Assembly: GCA_001824635.1 (NCBI GenBank)
Contig: MHYB01000017.1
Span: 9,219 to 39,964, forward strand
Direction: 5' to 3'
From: Planctomycetes bacterium GWF2_50_10
Lineage (GTDB): Bacteria > Planctomycetota > Phycisphaerae > Sedimentisphaerales > GWF2-50-10
DNA length: 30,746 nucleotides
Shown here: piece after piece, positions 7,278 through 14,274 of the stretch
Layout: the number at the start of each line of letters is the position of its first letter
Numbering within the stretch: position 1 is the stretch's first letter
Made by a program: the position numbers and the translations under genes
Notes under the pieces: model-generated
Databases searched by the model: none
Seen by the model: the letters and a program-made list of their open reading frames with translations, nothing else
Told to the model about the DNA's origin: nothing

Positions 7278-8435
7278 ATGAACGAAAAAAAAATTCTTAT
7301 TGCTCGCATTTTCGAAGATTTTGATGGAGGCACCCCTTCGCGATTCGGCGTATTCAAACGCCTCGACCCGGACCGGTTTGAAACAATCTGCGTTTTCCTT
7401 GAAAAACTCAGTGATGAACCCAATGAACTCGAAGAGGCTGGATATAACGTTTTCTACATCAGTGATTCCGAAGTACGCGGCGTTTTCGCCGGCATCCGTG
7501 CGGTCTGCAAACTTGCATCGATTCTGAAAGAAAACCGTGTAGATATTATCCATTGCCATAAGCACAAGCCCACCGTAATCGGCACACTCGCCGCCATGCT
7601 CGCCGACGTTCCCGTCGTGATCTCACAAGTCCACGGTATTTCCCGCACAAGGAACTGGCGACGTAAGCTCATCAACATGGTTATACTCAAGCGAGTCGCC
7701 AAAATGATCGCGGTGGGTCAGGCCGTCAGAGACGACATAATCGCCACGAATCCTTGCGTCGATCCGTCAAAAGTATTTTCCGAAGGCAACTCCATTGAGT
7801 ATGATTACTATTCAAAACCCAATGGCTCCGCGGCCGACGCAAAAGCCGCTATAGGCCTTTCGCCCTCTGTTTTCGCATTCGGCACCGTCGGCAGGCTTGT
7901 CCCGACAAAAGGCCAGAAATTCCTTATAGAAGCATTTGCCACCGTTAAAAAAAACGTGCCAAATGCCGTACTTGTGATTGCCGGCGATGGCCCGCTCAAG
8001 TCCGCTCTCGCCACACAAGCCGCATCGCTTTACCTTGCTGATTCAGTCATCTTCCTCGGAAAACGCGGGGATATTTCCCAGGTACTTAAAGCTTTTGATG
8101 CTTTTGTCATGTCCTCTATCTCGGAGGGCATTCCGCGAGCGATGCTGGAGGCAATGGCATCGGGCATTCCCTGCATCGGAACAAATGGAAGCGGCATTCC
8201 TGAGATCATTCCTGACGATAACTTCGGCCTCAAGGTCGAACCGGCAAACGCGGCACAGTTGGCACACGCAATGATACGCATTGCACACCTTTCACTAGAG
8301 CAGCGGCAAAAACTTGTCAATGTTGGCCGAGACCGCATCAAAAATTGCTTCTCACACGAACTCGTTGCCCAAAAGCTCAGCCAACTCTATTCCCAGCTCC
8401 ATCAATCCCCAAACGCCGTCCCAAAGAAAGGCTGA
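7278..8435 (+). CDS. Glycosyltransferase family 4
   Basis: A 385-residue GT-B enzyme. The N-terminal half includes DIIHCHKHKPTVIG (around residue 90) and VISQVHGISRTRNW. The C-terminal half has FGTVGRLVPTKGQKFLIEAF (near 195), VIAGDGPLK, and the retaining-GT donor motif SISEGIPRAMLEAMASGIP (E-x7-E, near 280). It lies 62 bp downstream of rmlB on the same strand, without a strong Shine-Dalgarno or terminator between, so it is probably in the same transcript. It likely adds a sugar, possibly rhamnose, to the surface glycan or LPS core. Acceptor and donor cannot be read from the sequence. Confidence 0.88.
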   Translation: MNEKKILIARIFEDFDGGTPSRFGVFKRLDPDRFETICVFLEKLSDEPNELEEAGYNVFYISDSEVRGVFAGIRAVCKLASILKENRVDIIHCHKHKPTVIGTLAAMLADVPVVISQVHGISRTRNWRRKLINMVILKRVAKMIAVGQAVRDDIIATNPCVDPSKVFSEGNSIEYDYYSKPNGSAADAKAAIGLSPSVFAFGTVGRLVPTKGQKFLIEAFATVKKNVPNAVLVIAGDGPLKSALATQAASLYLADSVIFLGKRGDISQVLKAFDAFVMSSISEGIPRAMLEAMASGIPCIGTNGSGIPEIIPDDNFGLKVEPANAAQLAHAMIRIAHLSLEQRQKLVNVGRDRIKNCFSHELVAQKLSQLYSQLHQSPNAVPKKG

Positions 8436-8442
8436 CAAATTC

Positions 8443-9327
8443 ATGCCAACAGTAAGCGTTTGTATAGCGACCTATAATCGCAAGGACTTGATTTGTCACG
8501 CAATAGACAGCATACTTGCGCAGACATACAAGGATTACGAAATAATCGTCGTCGATGACGGCTCAATCGACTCTACCGAAGATGTTGTTCGACGCGCCGG
8601 TTATGATCTTCGCTATCACAAAATCGATCACTGCGGCCAGCAGGCATGCCGCAACAAGCTCATTGAACTGGCAAAAGGTGAATACATAACCTTCGTCGAT
8701 TCAGACGACCTCATTTTTCCCTATACTCTCGAAATACTGATGAACGTCATCAATCAGCACGGCCCGGATGTTATCCCCTATGGCTCAAATATCGGCATCG
8801 ATGAAAATGGAAACGATATGCCCCGGCCTTTGCCTGCACTGCCATCAGGATTCATAACTGCCGAACTCTTTGAATTTATTTACGTCCACACCTGCGGAAA
8901 CCTTATCGCAAAACGCCTCTATGAAGAAGCAGGGGGGTTCAATGCCCAGATGAAGCGGTGTGCCGTCTACAAGCTCCTCCTGAATCTCTCGCTCAAATAC
9001 AAATTCATTGGCGTCGAAAAGCCCACATTCAAAAAACGCCGCCACTCCGGCAATGCCGCCGAACGCAATTACGCCTGGCGAAAAATGGAACTTGATGTCC
9101 TCGAAGATTTCTACTACAACCTCGGCGGCAAAGATATCATTCCGCGAGACCGTGCCATGGCCCGCCTCAGCAAGGAAGCTTATCGCGCGGGCGCTTGCGC
9201 CGTCCGCCAAGGCCTTCGCCTTGAAGCTTTGGCCATGCTCAAACAATCATTCAATCAGCACCCGAATTTAAAATCGCTGGCATGGTTAACCGCGGCATCA
9301 TTCAAATTGCATCCGGGCCTTTGGTAG
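8443..9327 (+). CDS. Glycosyltransferase family 2
   Basis: A 294-residue GT-A protein. ATG 8443 is chosen because it directly precedes the GT2 start motif TVSVCIATYNRKDL and has GAAAGG at 8426-8431; the frame is open further upstream but that part overlaps the GT4 gene and has no GT2 character. VVDDGSIDST (near residue 38) and FVDSDDLIFPY (near 84) are the donor and metal motifs. Seven bases separate it from the GT4 stop. Its last 26 bp overlap the 3' end of the convergent kinase gene, so no terminator fits between them. It is the probable end of the rml operon. Confidence 0.9.
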   Translation: MPTVSVCIATYNRKDLICHAIDSILAQTYKDYEIIVVDDGSIDSTEDVVRRAGYDLRYHKIDHCGQQACRNKLIELAKGEYITFVDSDDLIFPYTLEILMNVINQHGPDVIPYGSNIGIDENGNDMPRPLPALPSGFITAELFEFIYVHTCGNLIAKRLYEEAGGFNAQMKRCAVYKLLLNLSLKYKFIGVEKPTFKKRRHSGNAAERNYAWRKMELDVLEDFYYNLGGKDIIPRDRAMARLSKEAYRAGACAVRQGLRLEALAMLKQSFNQHPNLKSLAWLTAASFKLHPGLW

Positions 9328-10138
9328 CTGGGCGTCTGTCGGCTTTTAAGCGGAGCCTTTTGCTCGTTATCGCATCAATTTGCTCTGCCAGGCAGCCATC
9401 TGCCGAATTTAGCTCGGTATAAGTCTTCCAAAACTTCATGGCATCAACCCGCGTAAAATATTCTCTGCTCATATTGATCTGCACAAGATTTTTTATCCGC
9501 ATCTTGCGAGGCAGCGTTTTATATTTTTTAGTCCGTTCGTTATCAAGCATCGCGAATTCATATACCCCTCCGTTGTCTCTAACCAGTACGTTCCCAAGCC
9601 GCAGATCGCCATGGCATATGCCCGCCGCGTGCATTTTGCCCACCAATCGCCCAAATGCCGCTATCATCCCCCGCCTGCTCGAAGCTGAGATAGTCTTTCC
9701 GGCTGCGCAATCGTGCATCAACTCCCGCACGTTTACGCCGCCGGCATATTCCCTTGTCACCGTATAATTTTCAATACAAACAGGCCCAGCCATTCGCTCC
9801 ACCACAGCCGCAAACTCCGGTCCATTAAACGAATTTTCCTCAAGGATCATCGCCCCCTCAAACGCCCGCATACTTCTGCTTTTCCTAAGCAGAAATTTAA
9901 ACCTGTCACGAATATCCCGCAAGAGATGTTGTTTAAAATAAAATGATGCTGATCCCGTGGAAAACTTATAAACCCTCGCCGCTTCCGATGCCTCCACCTG
10001 CTCCATCGCGTAATGTTTGCTAAGTTCTATGGATCCGCCGCAGATATGCTGCCCCAGTTCGGTCGAAGCGATTTCTTTATGTATCAGCATTCGGCAGGGG
10101 GGACTCTTCACCCAAATATAATCCTCGCGCCTGCTCAT
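9302..10138 (-). CDS. Lipopolysaccharide core kinase-like protein (WaaP/KdkA/InaA superfamily)
   Basis: A 278-residue protein-kinase-fold enzyme. SFYFKQHL supplies the probable ATP-binding Lys69. The catalytic loop CHGDLRLGNVLV contains Asp178 and Asn183, and the metal-binding Asp199 sits in LDNERTKKY. RKMRIKNLVQINMS follows, as in LPS kinases. These enzymes phosphorylate Kdo or heptose in the inner core on the cytoplasmic side. Its start is 2 bp after the lpxI stop, so it is translated with lpxI and lpxD, which supports a role in lipid A or core modification. The acceptor sugar (Kdo or heptose) cannot be decided. The 3' end overlaps the convergent GT2 gene. Confidence 0.8.
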   Translation of the reverse strand: MSRREDYIWVKSPPCRMLIHKEIASTELGQHICGGSIELSKHYAMEQVEASEAARVYKFSTGSASFYFKQHLLRDIRDRFKFLLRKSRSMRAFEGAMILEENSFNGPEFAAVVERMAGPVCIENYTVTREYAGGVNVRELMHDCAAGKTISASSRRGMIAAFGRLVGKMHAAGICHGDLRLGNVLVRDNGGVYEFAMLDNERTKKYKTLPRKMRIKNLVQINMSREYFTRVDAMKFWKTYTELNSADGCLAEQIDAITSKRLRLKADRRPATKGPDAI

Positions 10139-10140
10139 TT

Positions 10141-10980
10141 TCAGCCTGAGTGTCCAACTAACGAAATGCCAAGTTCATTCGCCACGGCTATGGTCCTGGG
10201 TTTATCCAGCAACAATGTCTTGCCAGCCTCAACAACTATGCATTTTCCCCCGCCCTTAGCTACCGATCTAATAGTCTCTTCGCCGATGCAAGGCACATCG
10301 AATCGCATATCCTGGCCGGGCTTAGCTGTCTTTATAAGTGTCCACCCGCCGGCTTTGCACAACTGACCCGCGCGTTCGATCATCTGGGCAGTACCCTCTA
10401 TGGCCTCGACCGCGATGATCTCTTTTTCTTTTATAGCTATTGCCTGGCCGATATCAAGCTGTCCAAGTTTCTTTACTATATCCCACCCGAATTCGATATC
10501 GTCCTTAACCCCAGCCGCCGGAGTGATCCTGGTCATAACACCAGCATCAGCAAAATGTTCCTTACAGTACGTTGTCGAATCCATCAGCACAACACCTCCA
10601 GAAGCAAGTTCATCCGCAAGGGCGCACAACAGCGTATCATTTCGCCTGTCCATGCCCCGCATCCTGAAATACCATATCCGCACCGCCCGCCAGTCAGGCA
10701 GATACTGCAAAATTCTAAACGGCGTATAAATCTTCCGCTTGGCTACCCACCCAACCATTATCGCGTTACCGACTCCATGCCTGCGAAGCTTGCGTATCCA
10801 GCTTCCCGGCCGAGCCAATGCCGCCGTGCAATATTCATCCACCTCGCCCGCCAGCTTAGTGTCATGATTATCCGCCAGACCCACGCAGACAACTTTAAGC
10901 CCCGCTTTTTTGGCACCGCGCGCCACCAACAAAGGCAAAAGCCCGTTGCCCGCGATCAGGCCCAAAGTTTTACTTTCCAT
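10141..10980 (-). CDS. lpxI: UDP-2,3-diacylglucosamine diphosphatase LpxI
   Basis: A 279-residue protein of the LpxI (former DUF1009) family, which hydrolyses UDP-2,3-diacylglucosamine to lipid X, replacing LpxH in many bacteria. LGLIAGNGLLPLLVA (residues 6-20) is the family's N-terminal signature, DRRNDTLL lies near residue 130, EAIEGTAQMIERAG near 190, and QDMRFDVPCIGEETI near 225 is the most conserved C-terminal block, containing the catalytic-site Asp region. Length is normal. Its first 11 bp overlap the end of lpxD, showing coupling. It is a strong indicator that this organism makes lipid A. Confidence 0.93.
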   Translation of the reverse strand: MESKTLGLIAGNGLLPLLVARGAKKAGLKVVCVGLADNHDTKLAGEVDEYCTAALARPGSWIRKLRRHGVGNAIMVGWVAKRKIYTPFRILQYLPDWRAVRIWYFRMRGMDRRNDTLLCALADELASGGVVLMDSTTYCKEHFADAGVMTRITPAAGVKDDIEFGWDIVKKLGQLDIGQAIAIKEKEIIAVEAIEGTAQMIERAGQLCKAGGWTLIKTAKPGQDMRFDVPCIGEETIRSVAKGGGKCIVVEAGKTLLLDKPRTIAVANELGISLVGHSG

Positions 10981-12025
10981 CGCTTCCCGCTTGCTGTCCG
11001 TTTGCCGCTTTTAATTCCGCGAGCTGCTTTTCAAGCCGCCTGATCGATTGTTTCATGTCCGGCAGGTATTCGATCATACTGTATGCACGCCGTCCCTTGG
11101 CGGCATCTATTGCCGGCGCACCAACCAGCGTCATCCCATCGGGGACACTGTTTATCACGCCGGATTTAGCGGCTATGGTAACATTGTTGCCTATTGTTAC
11201 ATGGCCGACAATCCCGGCCTGTCCGCCAATTATGCAGTTATTCCCGATGGTGGTCGATCCGGCAACGCCAATCTGCGCCACAAGCAGGCAGTTTGACCCG
11301 ATCTTCGAGCCATGCCCGACTGTCACAGAGTCACCGATCTTCGTACCCGACCCGATCACAGTGTCTCCAAGCGTGCCGCGTTCTATCCCGCAGCAAACAC
11401 CTATTTCGACATCGTCCTCAATCACCACTACACCGACCTGCGGTATTTTATGATGTTTTCCGTCGTGCGTGGCAAAGCCGAATCCGTCCTCGCCCACGAC
11501 TGAATTTGCGTTGACGATAACGCCGTTGCCCAGCTTGCAGCCGTCATATATTACCGCATTGGCATAAAGCACGCAGTTGTCGCCCATTACGACATCTGCA
11601 CCCACATAAGCGCCAGGGTAAATTCTGCATCCGCTGCCCAGCTTTGCGTTATCGCATATCGTCGCGAAATCATGCACATCACAATCCGCGCCCAGCTTGG
11701 CCGAATCCGCGACCGATGCCTTGGGGCTTATCCCAACCGCCTTGTGCTTCCTGTGCCCGTGCAGCAACACCACTATCTGCATGAACGCGTAATATGGATC
11801 TTCTGCGATTATTTGATCGAGGGCTATATCAGCCTGTGTCTTGACTATCACAGCGCTTGCGGCTGTAATCCCAAGCTGCTTTTCGTATTTCTCATTGGCC
11901 AGAAAACTGATCTGTCCCGCCCCCGCGCGTGCTAATGTTGAAGCTGAATGTATCAGCACATCAGGGTTGCCAATTATCTGCCCGCCAACATGCGCCGCCA
12001 GTTCCTTTAATGTCTTCGCCTGCAT
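10970..12025 (-). CDS. lpxD: UDP-3-O-acylglucosamine N-acyltransferase LpxD
   Basis: A 351-residue acyltransferase adding the second acyl chain in lipid A synthesis. The N-terminal uridine-binding domain (about 1-100) is followed by a long left-handed beta-helix of hexapeptide repeats (about 105-310) and a C-terminal helix (MKQSIRRLEKQL). GEDGFGFATHDGKHHKIPQVG matches the conserved substrate region; the His in TVGHGSKIG aligns with catalytic His239 of E. coli LpxD. ATG 12025 is chosen over an upstream GTG (12043) because a minus-strand GAGG lies five bases before it. A separate promoter is visible upstream. No lpxA, lpxC or lpxB appears in the window. Confidence 0.95.
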   Translation of the reverse strand: MQAKTLKELAAHVGGQIIGNPDVLIHSASTLARAGAGQISFLANEKYEKQLGITAASAVIVKTQADIALDQIIAEDPYYAFMQIVVLLHGHRKHKAVGISPKASVADSAKLGADCDVHDFATICDNAKLGSGCRIYPGAYVGADVVMGDNCVLYANAVIYDGCKLGNGVIVNANSVVGEDGFGFATHDGKHHKIPQVGVVVIEDDVEIGVCCGIERGTLGDTVIGSGTKIGDSVTVGHGSKIGSNCLLVAQIGVAGSTTIGNNCIIGGQAGIVGHVTIGNNVTIAAKSGVINSVPDGMTLVGAPAIDAAKGRRAYSMIEYLPDMKQSIRRLEKQLAELKAANGQQAGSDGK

Positions 12026-12030
12026 CTGAT

Positions 12031-12034
12031 CCTC
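12031..12034 (-). promoter_or_regulatory. Ribosome-binding site deciding the lpxD start
   Basis: GAGG on the minus strand, followed by ATCAG and then ATG (12025). It would lie inside the coding region if the GTG at 12043 were used, so it supports the shorter protein. Confidence 0.6.
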
Positions 12035-12104
12035 ATATGCCACGGCCGCCGAGCCCGTGTCCTTGGTTTTAAAACATAGGGTTTATCAAATTTACAAACT
12101 ATTT

Positions 12105-12133
12105 ATTATATTCTAAAGTCCCAGGAACGTCAA
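12105..12133 (-). promoter_or_regulatory. Sigma70-type promoter of lpxD-lpxI-kinase
   Basis: On the minus strand TTGACG (12133-12128), a 17-bp spacer and a perfect TATAAT (12110-12105). The -35 box overlaps the stop codon of the upstream GT9 gene. Transcription would begin near 12098, giving a leader of roughly 70 nt. This makes the lpx genes at least partly independent of the GT9 gene. Confidence 0.7.
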
Positions 12134-13182
12134 TTGCCCAGCTGTTCAAACATTTTTGCACATACAAGCCCCGCCTGCTCCGGATTTACCTGCCCGAATC
12201 CCTCCGCCCCCATCTCAATTGCCGTCACCTTAGGCCCCAAAGGCCTGTATCTTCTCGCACTCGTCGGGCCAAAAACTGCCACCGTCTGTGCCCCAACCGC
12301 CCCGGCAAGATGACTTAACCCGCTGTCATTGCCCAAATAACACCTGCAAAGCGAGCACAGCCCGACCAGTTCCGAAAAAGAGGGGCACTCTATAACCGGG
12401 CCAAACATGCCCAGCATCTCCGTATTTATGTTTTTTCTGTCGATCTCCGCCGGCCCGATCACGAAAACGGGGGTAAAACCCGCATCGAGCGAGGCTTTGG
12501 CACAAGCGGCAAAGTTTTCGTTACCCCAGCATTTTAATACCGATCCCGCCCCTGGGGCCATCAGAACAAATTTACCTTCATCCACTCCCAGCTTGTCCAG
12601 CAGCATTTGCGCCTTCACTACGTCGTTATGACCGGCCAAAATAAGAACCGCATTTAAATCTGCCTCTTCCCGCTCAAGATGCGGCAGCTCTCTGCAAACT
12701 TCGTCCATATAAAATTGGCTTATGTGCCCCGCGTATTCCTCATCCGCCTTAAGCCGAACACTACCCACCTCCGCACTGTGCGTGCAGTTGGCCGCAAATA
12801 ACAGATTTTGTTCAAAATCCGACCCAGCCTCGCCCAGAAAGCTTATTATCCAACTGTAAGGCATAAATGTCGTGAGCAGGGGATCTTTATCCCCCAAGTT
12901 GAACTGCCCCCGTGCCTCAAATAGCCTGTGAACTCCTGCCCCTTCCAGCGAACGTATTTTATCGACGCACGTCCTCCCCAGCATCGCTGCCAAAAAATCC
13001 ATATTCCCCATTATCGCCAAAGTCCCCAGATCTAGCGATTGTTTCAAAAACCGCGCTACGGGCAGCGTTAAAATGCAGTCACCCAGTGCCCCTGGCTGAA
13101 TTATCAGCCCCTGCCTGCCGGTTTTAGCAGCTTCCTGTTCTTTCTCCTCCACCAGCGAAAAAATCTCTCTGTCCTTGGCCAT
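12130..13182 (-). CDS. Glycosyltransferase family 9 (ADP-heptose:LPS heptosyltransferase-like)
   Basis: A 350-residue GT-B enzyme. GLIIQPGALGDCILTLPVAR (residues 25-44) contains the GxxGD start motif of GT9 with Asp35. The C-terminal half has LMAPGAGSVLKCWGNENFA (near 207), then GNDSGLSHLAGAVGAQTVAVFGPT near residue 290, the D-S-G-x-x-H-x-A heptosyltransferase signature. The family transfers L-glycero-D-manno-heptose to the LPS inner core, but in non-proteobacteria other sugars are possible. A 20-residue charged N-terminal extension precedes the fold. Upstream of lpxD on the same strand, it belongs to the LPS group. Confidence 0.85.
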   Translation of the reverse strand: MAKDREIFSLVEEKEQEAAKTGRQGLIIQPGALGDCILTLPVARFLKQSLDLGTLAIMGNMDFLAAMLGRTCVDKIRSLEGAGVHRLFEARGQFNLGDKDPLLTTFMPYSWIISFLGEAGSDFEQNLLFAANCTHSAEVGSVRLKADEEYAGHISQFYMDEVCRELPHLEREEADLNAVLILAGHNDVVKAQMLLDKLGVDEGKFVLMAPGAGSVLKCWGNENFAACAKASLDAGFTPVFVIGPAEIDRKNINTEMLGMFGPVIECPSFSELVGLCSLCRCYLGNDSGLSHLAGAVGAQTVAVFGPTSARRYRPLGPKVTAIEMGAEGFGQVNPEQAGLVCAKMFEQLGN

Positions 13183-13319
13183 TGAAAAATCCCGCCTAGA
13201 CTATTATTATTAAAATTCTGCTTTCGAGTTCGCACTTTACCACAGTCCAAAAAGCTTCGCAATGCTCGAAAACCCGTAACCCTCGCCTGATTTCAATAGC
13301 CCAGAAATACTTTATGGGC

Positions 13320-13347
13320 TTGCCAACTCTGACCCAGAGGTTATAGT
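13320..13347 (+). promoter_or_regulatory. Candidate sigma70 promoter of the DUF6941-type gene
   Basis: TTGCCA (13320-13325), a 16-bp spacer and TATAGT (13342-13347), each box differing from consensus at one base. It sits about 60 bp upstream of the ATG at 13406, in the 223-bp region between two divergent genes. Confidence 0.5.
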
Positions 13348-13405
13348 ATTAGCAAGTTTTGATCTTAAATGTACCCCGCAGCAGTGGGCAATTAGGAGTT
13401 CTGAA

Positions 13406-13801
13406 ATGAATATAGAAGCCTTTATTCTTTGCGACGCCGCTACCGAATCAGCCGGCAAATTGAACGTCCTCGGTGCCTTTGATACCCTCTTCGCAAAAGA
13501 TCTTCCCGCAGTCCATCCCCTCTGCGCCGTAGCCCTCAGAGTCCGCTTCGACCGTACTGAAGAAGGCGAGCACAAAGTCCGCATAGCATTTGTTGATGAA
13601 GACGGCACTGCAATAATCCCCAACCTCGATGGCCAGGTAAATTTCCGGATCGGCCCAGACCAACCCATCGCCTGCGTCAACCTGATCCTGAATCTCAACG
13701 GGCTAAAGCTCCCAAAACTCGGCCCATACTCAATTGACCTCTCAATTGACGGCCAATACGAAAAATCCCTCCCGCTATTTGTTCGTCACGTCCCAGCCTG
13801 A
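13406..13801 (+). CDS. DUF6941-type conserved protein of unknown function
   Basis: A 131-residue soluble protein. The opening MNIEAFILCDAATESAGKLN and then LGAFDTLFAKDLPAVHP is characteristic of a small family (DUF6941, assigned from memory) common in Planctomycetota and some other phyla. No biochemical role is known to me. The predicted content is mostly beta strand: a run of alternating hydrophobics (VALRVRFD, KVRIAFVDEDG, YSIDLSIDGQ) suggests a beta-sandwich. AGGAG at 13394-13398 is seven bases before the ATG. It has its own promoter and no co-directional partner. Confidence 0.75.
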   Translation: MNIEAFILCDAATESAGKLNVLGAFDTLFAKDLPAVHPLCAVALRVRFDRTEEGEHKVRIAFVDEDGTAIIPNLDGQVNFRIGPDQPIACVNLILNLNGLKLPKLGPYSIDLSIDGQYEKSLPLFVRHVPA

Positions 13802-13920
13802 CCCATCTTTAATAAAAGCTAATGCTTCTTGAGAAAAACAGTAGCCGCTTCAGCAGTTTTGCCGCGGTAAGATGATTTCTGGAAGAATGATTGAGCGATG
13901 GCTACCTGAAAAAGTGAAAA

Positions 13921-13993
13921 TGAGGGTGTTGGGGCTCGAACCCAAGACCTACGCATTAAAAGTGCGTTGCTCTACCTACTGAGCTACACCCTC
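13921..13993 (-). tRNA. tRNA-Lys (anticodon TTT)
   Basis: On the minus strand a complete 73-nt cloverleaf: acceptor GAGGGTG/CACCCTC with discriminator A, D arm GCTC/GAGC, anticodon stem ACGCA/TGCGT with loop CTTTTAA, a 5-base variable region, and T arm TTGGG/CCCAA with loop TTCGAGC. All stems pair fully. CCA is not encoded. The loop gives anticodon TTT, hence lysine. Confidence 0.97.
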
Positions 13994-14007
13994 GCAAAAG
14001 ACGGGTT

Positions 14008-14036
14008 ATTTAACCCGCTGGGGTCCTTAACGTCAA
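14008..14036 (-). promoter_or_regulatory. Promoter of tRNA-Lys
   Basis: On the minus strand TTGACG (14036-14031), a 17-bp spacer and TTAAAT (14013-14008); the tRNA begins 14 bases further on. The same stretch contains the inverted repeat CGGGTTA/TAACCCG (14002-14017), so the -10 region can form a cruciform. Confidence 0.55.
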
Positions 14037-14133
14037 GGCTAAAATATTATACACCGGCAATCAAGGCCCGGACAATTTTTAAATTTCGACGGACAGCACA
14101 ATCTGTAGACAAATTTAATCGCCTATTTATTGC

Positions 14134-14162
14134 TTGCCCGTATAAAACAATCTTTGTATAAT
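14134..14162 (+). promoter_or_regulatory. Promoter of the PAS kinase operon
   Basis: TTGCCC (14134-14139), a 17-bp spacer and a perfect TATAAT (14157-14162). It leaves a leader of about 105 nt before the ATG at 14275, which contains two hairpins. Confidence 0.6.
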
Positions 14163-14208
14163 TTTGGTTTACACGAAAAAAGTTATAGTTTGGGGTTGTA
14201 CTCGCGGG

Positions 14209-14249
14209 GGCTCAGAAAGAGCCATTTGCATCGTCTTGGTAGACCAAGA
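14209..14249 (+). promoter_or_regulatory. Two adjacent stem-loops in the kinase mRNA leader
   Basis: The first is GGCTC-AGAAA-GAGCC (14209-14223). The second is TCTTGG-TAGA-CCAAGA (14234-14249), a perfect 6-bp stem with a four-base loop (7 bp as DNA). TGGTGGTTTTT follows 14249. The second could act as an attenuator, an mRNA-stability element or, as DNA, a 16-bp operator. No known riboswitch class is recognised. Confidence 0.45.
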
Positions 14250-14274
14250 TGGTGGTTTTTAAGGGCGGTGAGGC

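Noticed and set aside
10555..11514. Plus-strand open frames of 60-160 codons over lpxI and lpxD
   Set aside because: They mirror well-supported minus-strand genes, have no family motifs and no ribosome-binding sites.
13312..13698. Minus-strand 128-codon frame over the DUF6941-type gene
   Set aside because: The plus-strand gene has a ribosome-binding site, promoter and family signature; the opposite frame has none.
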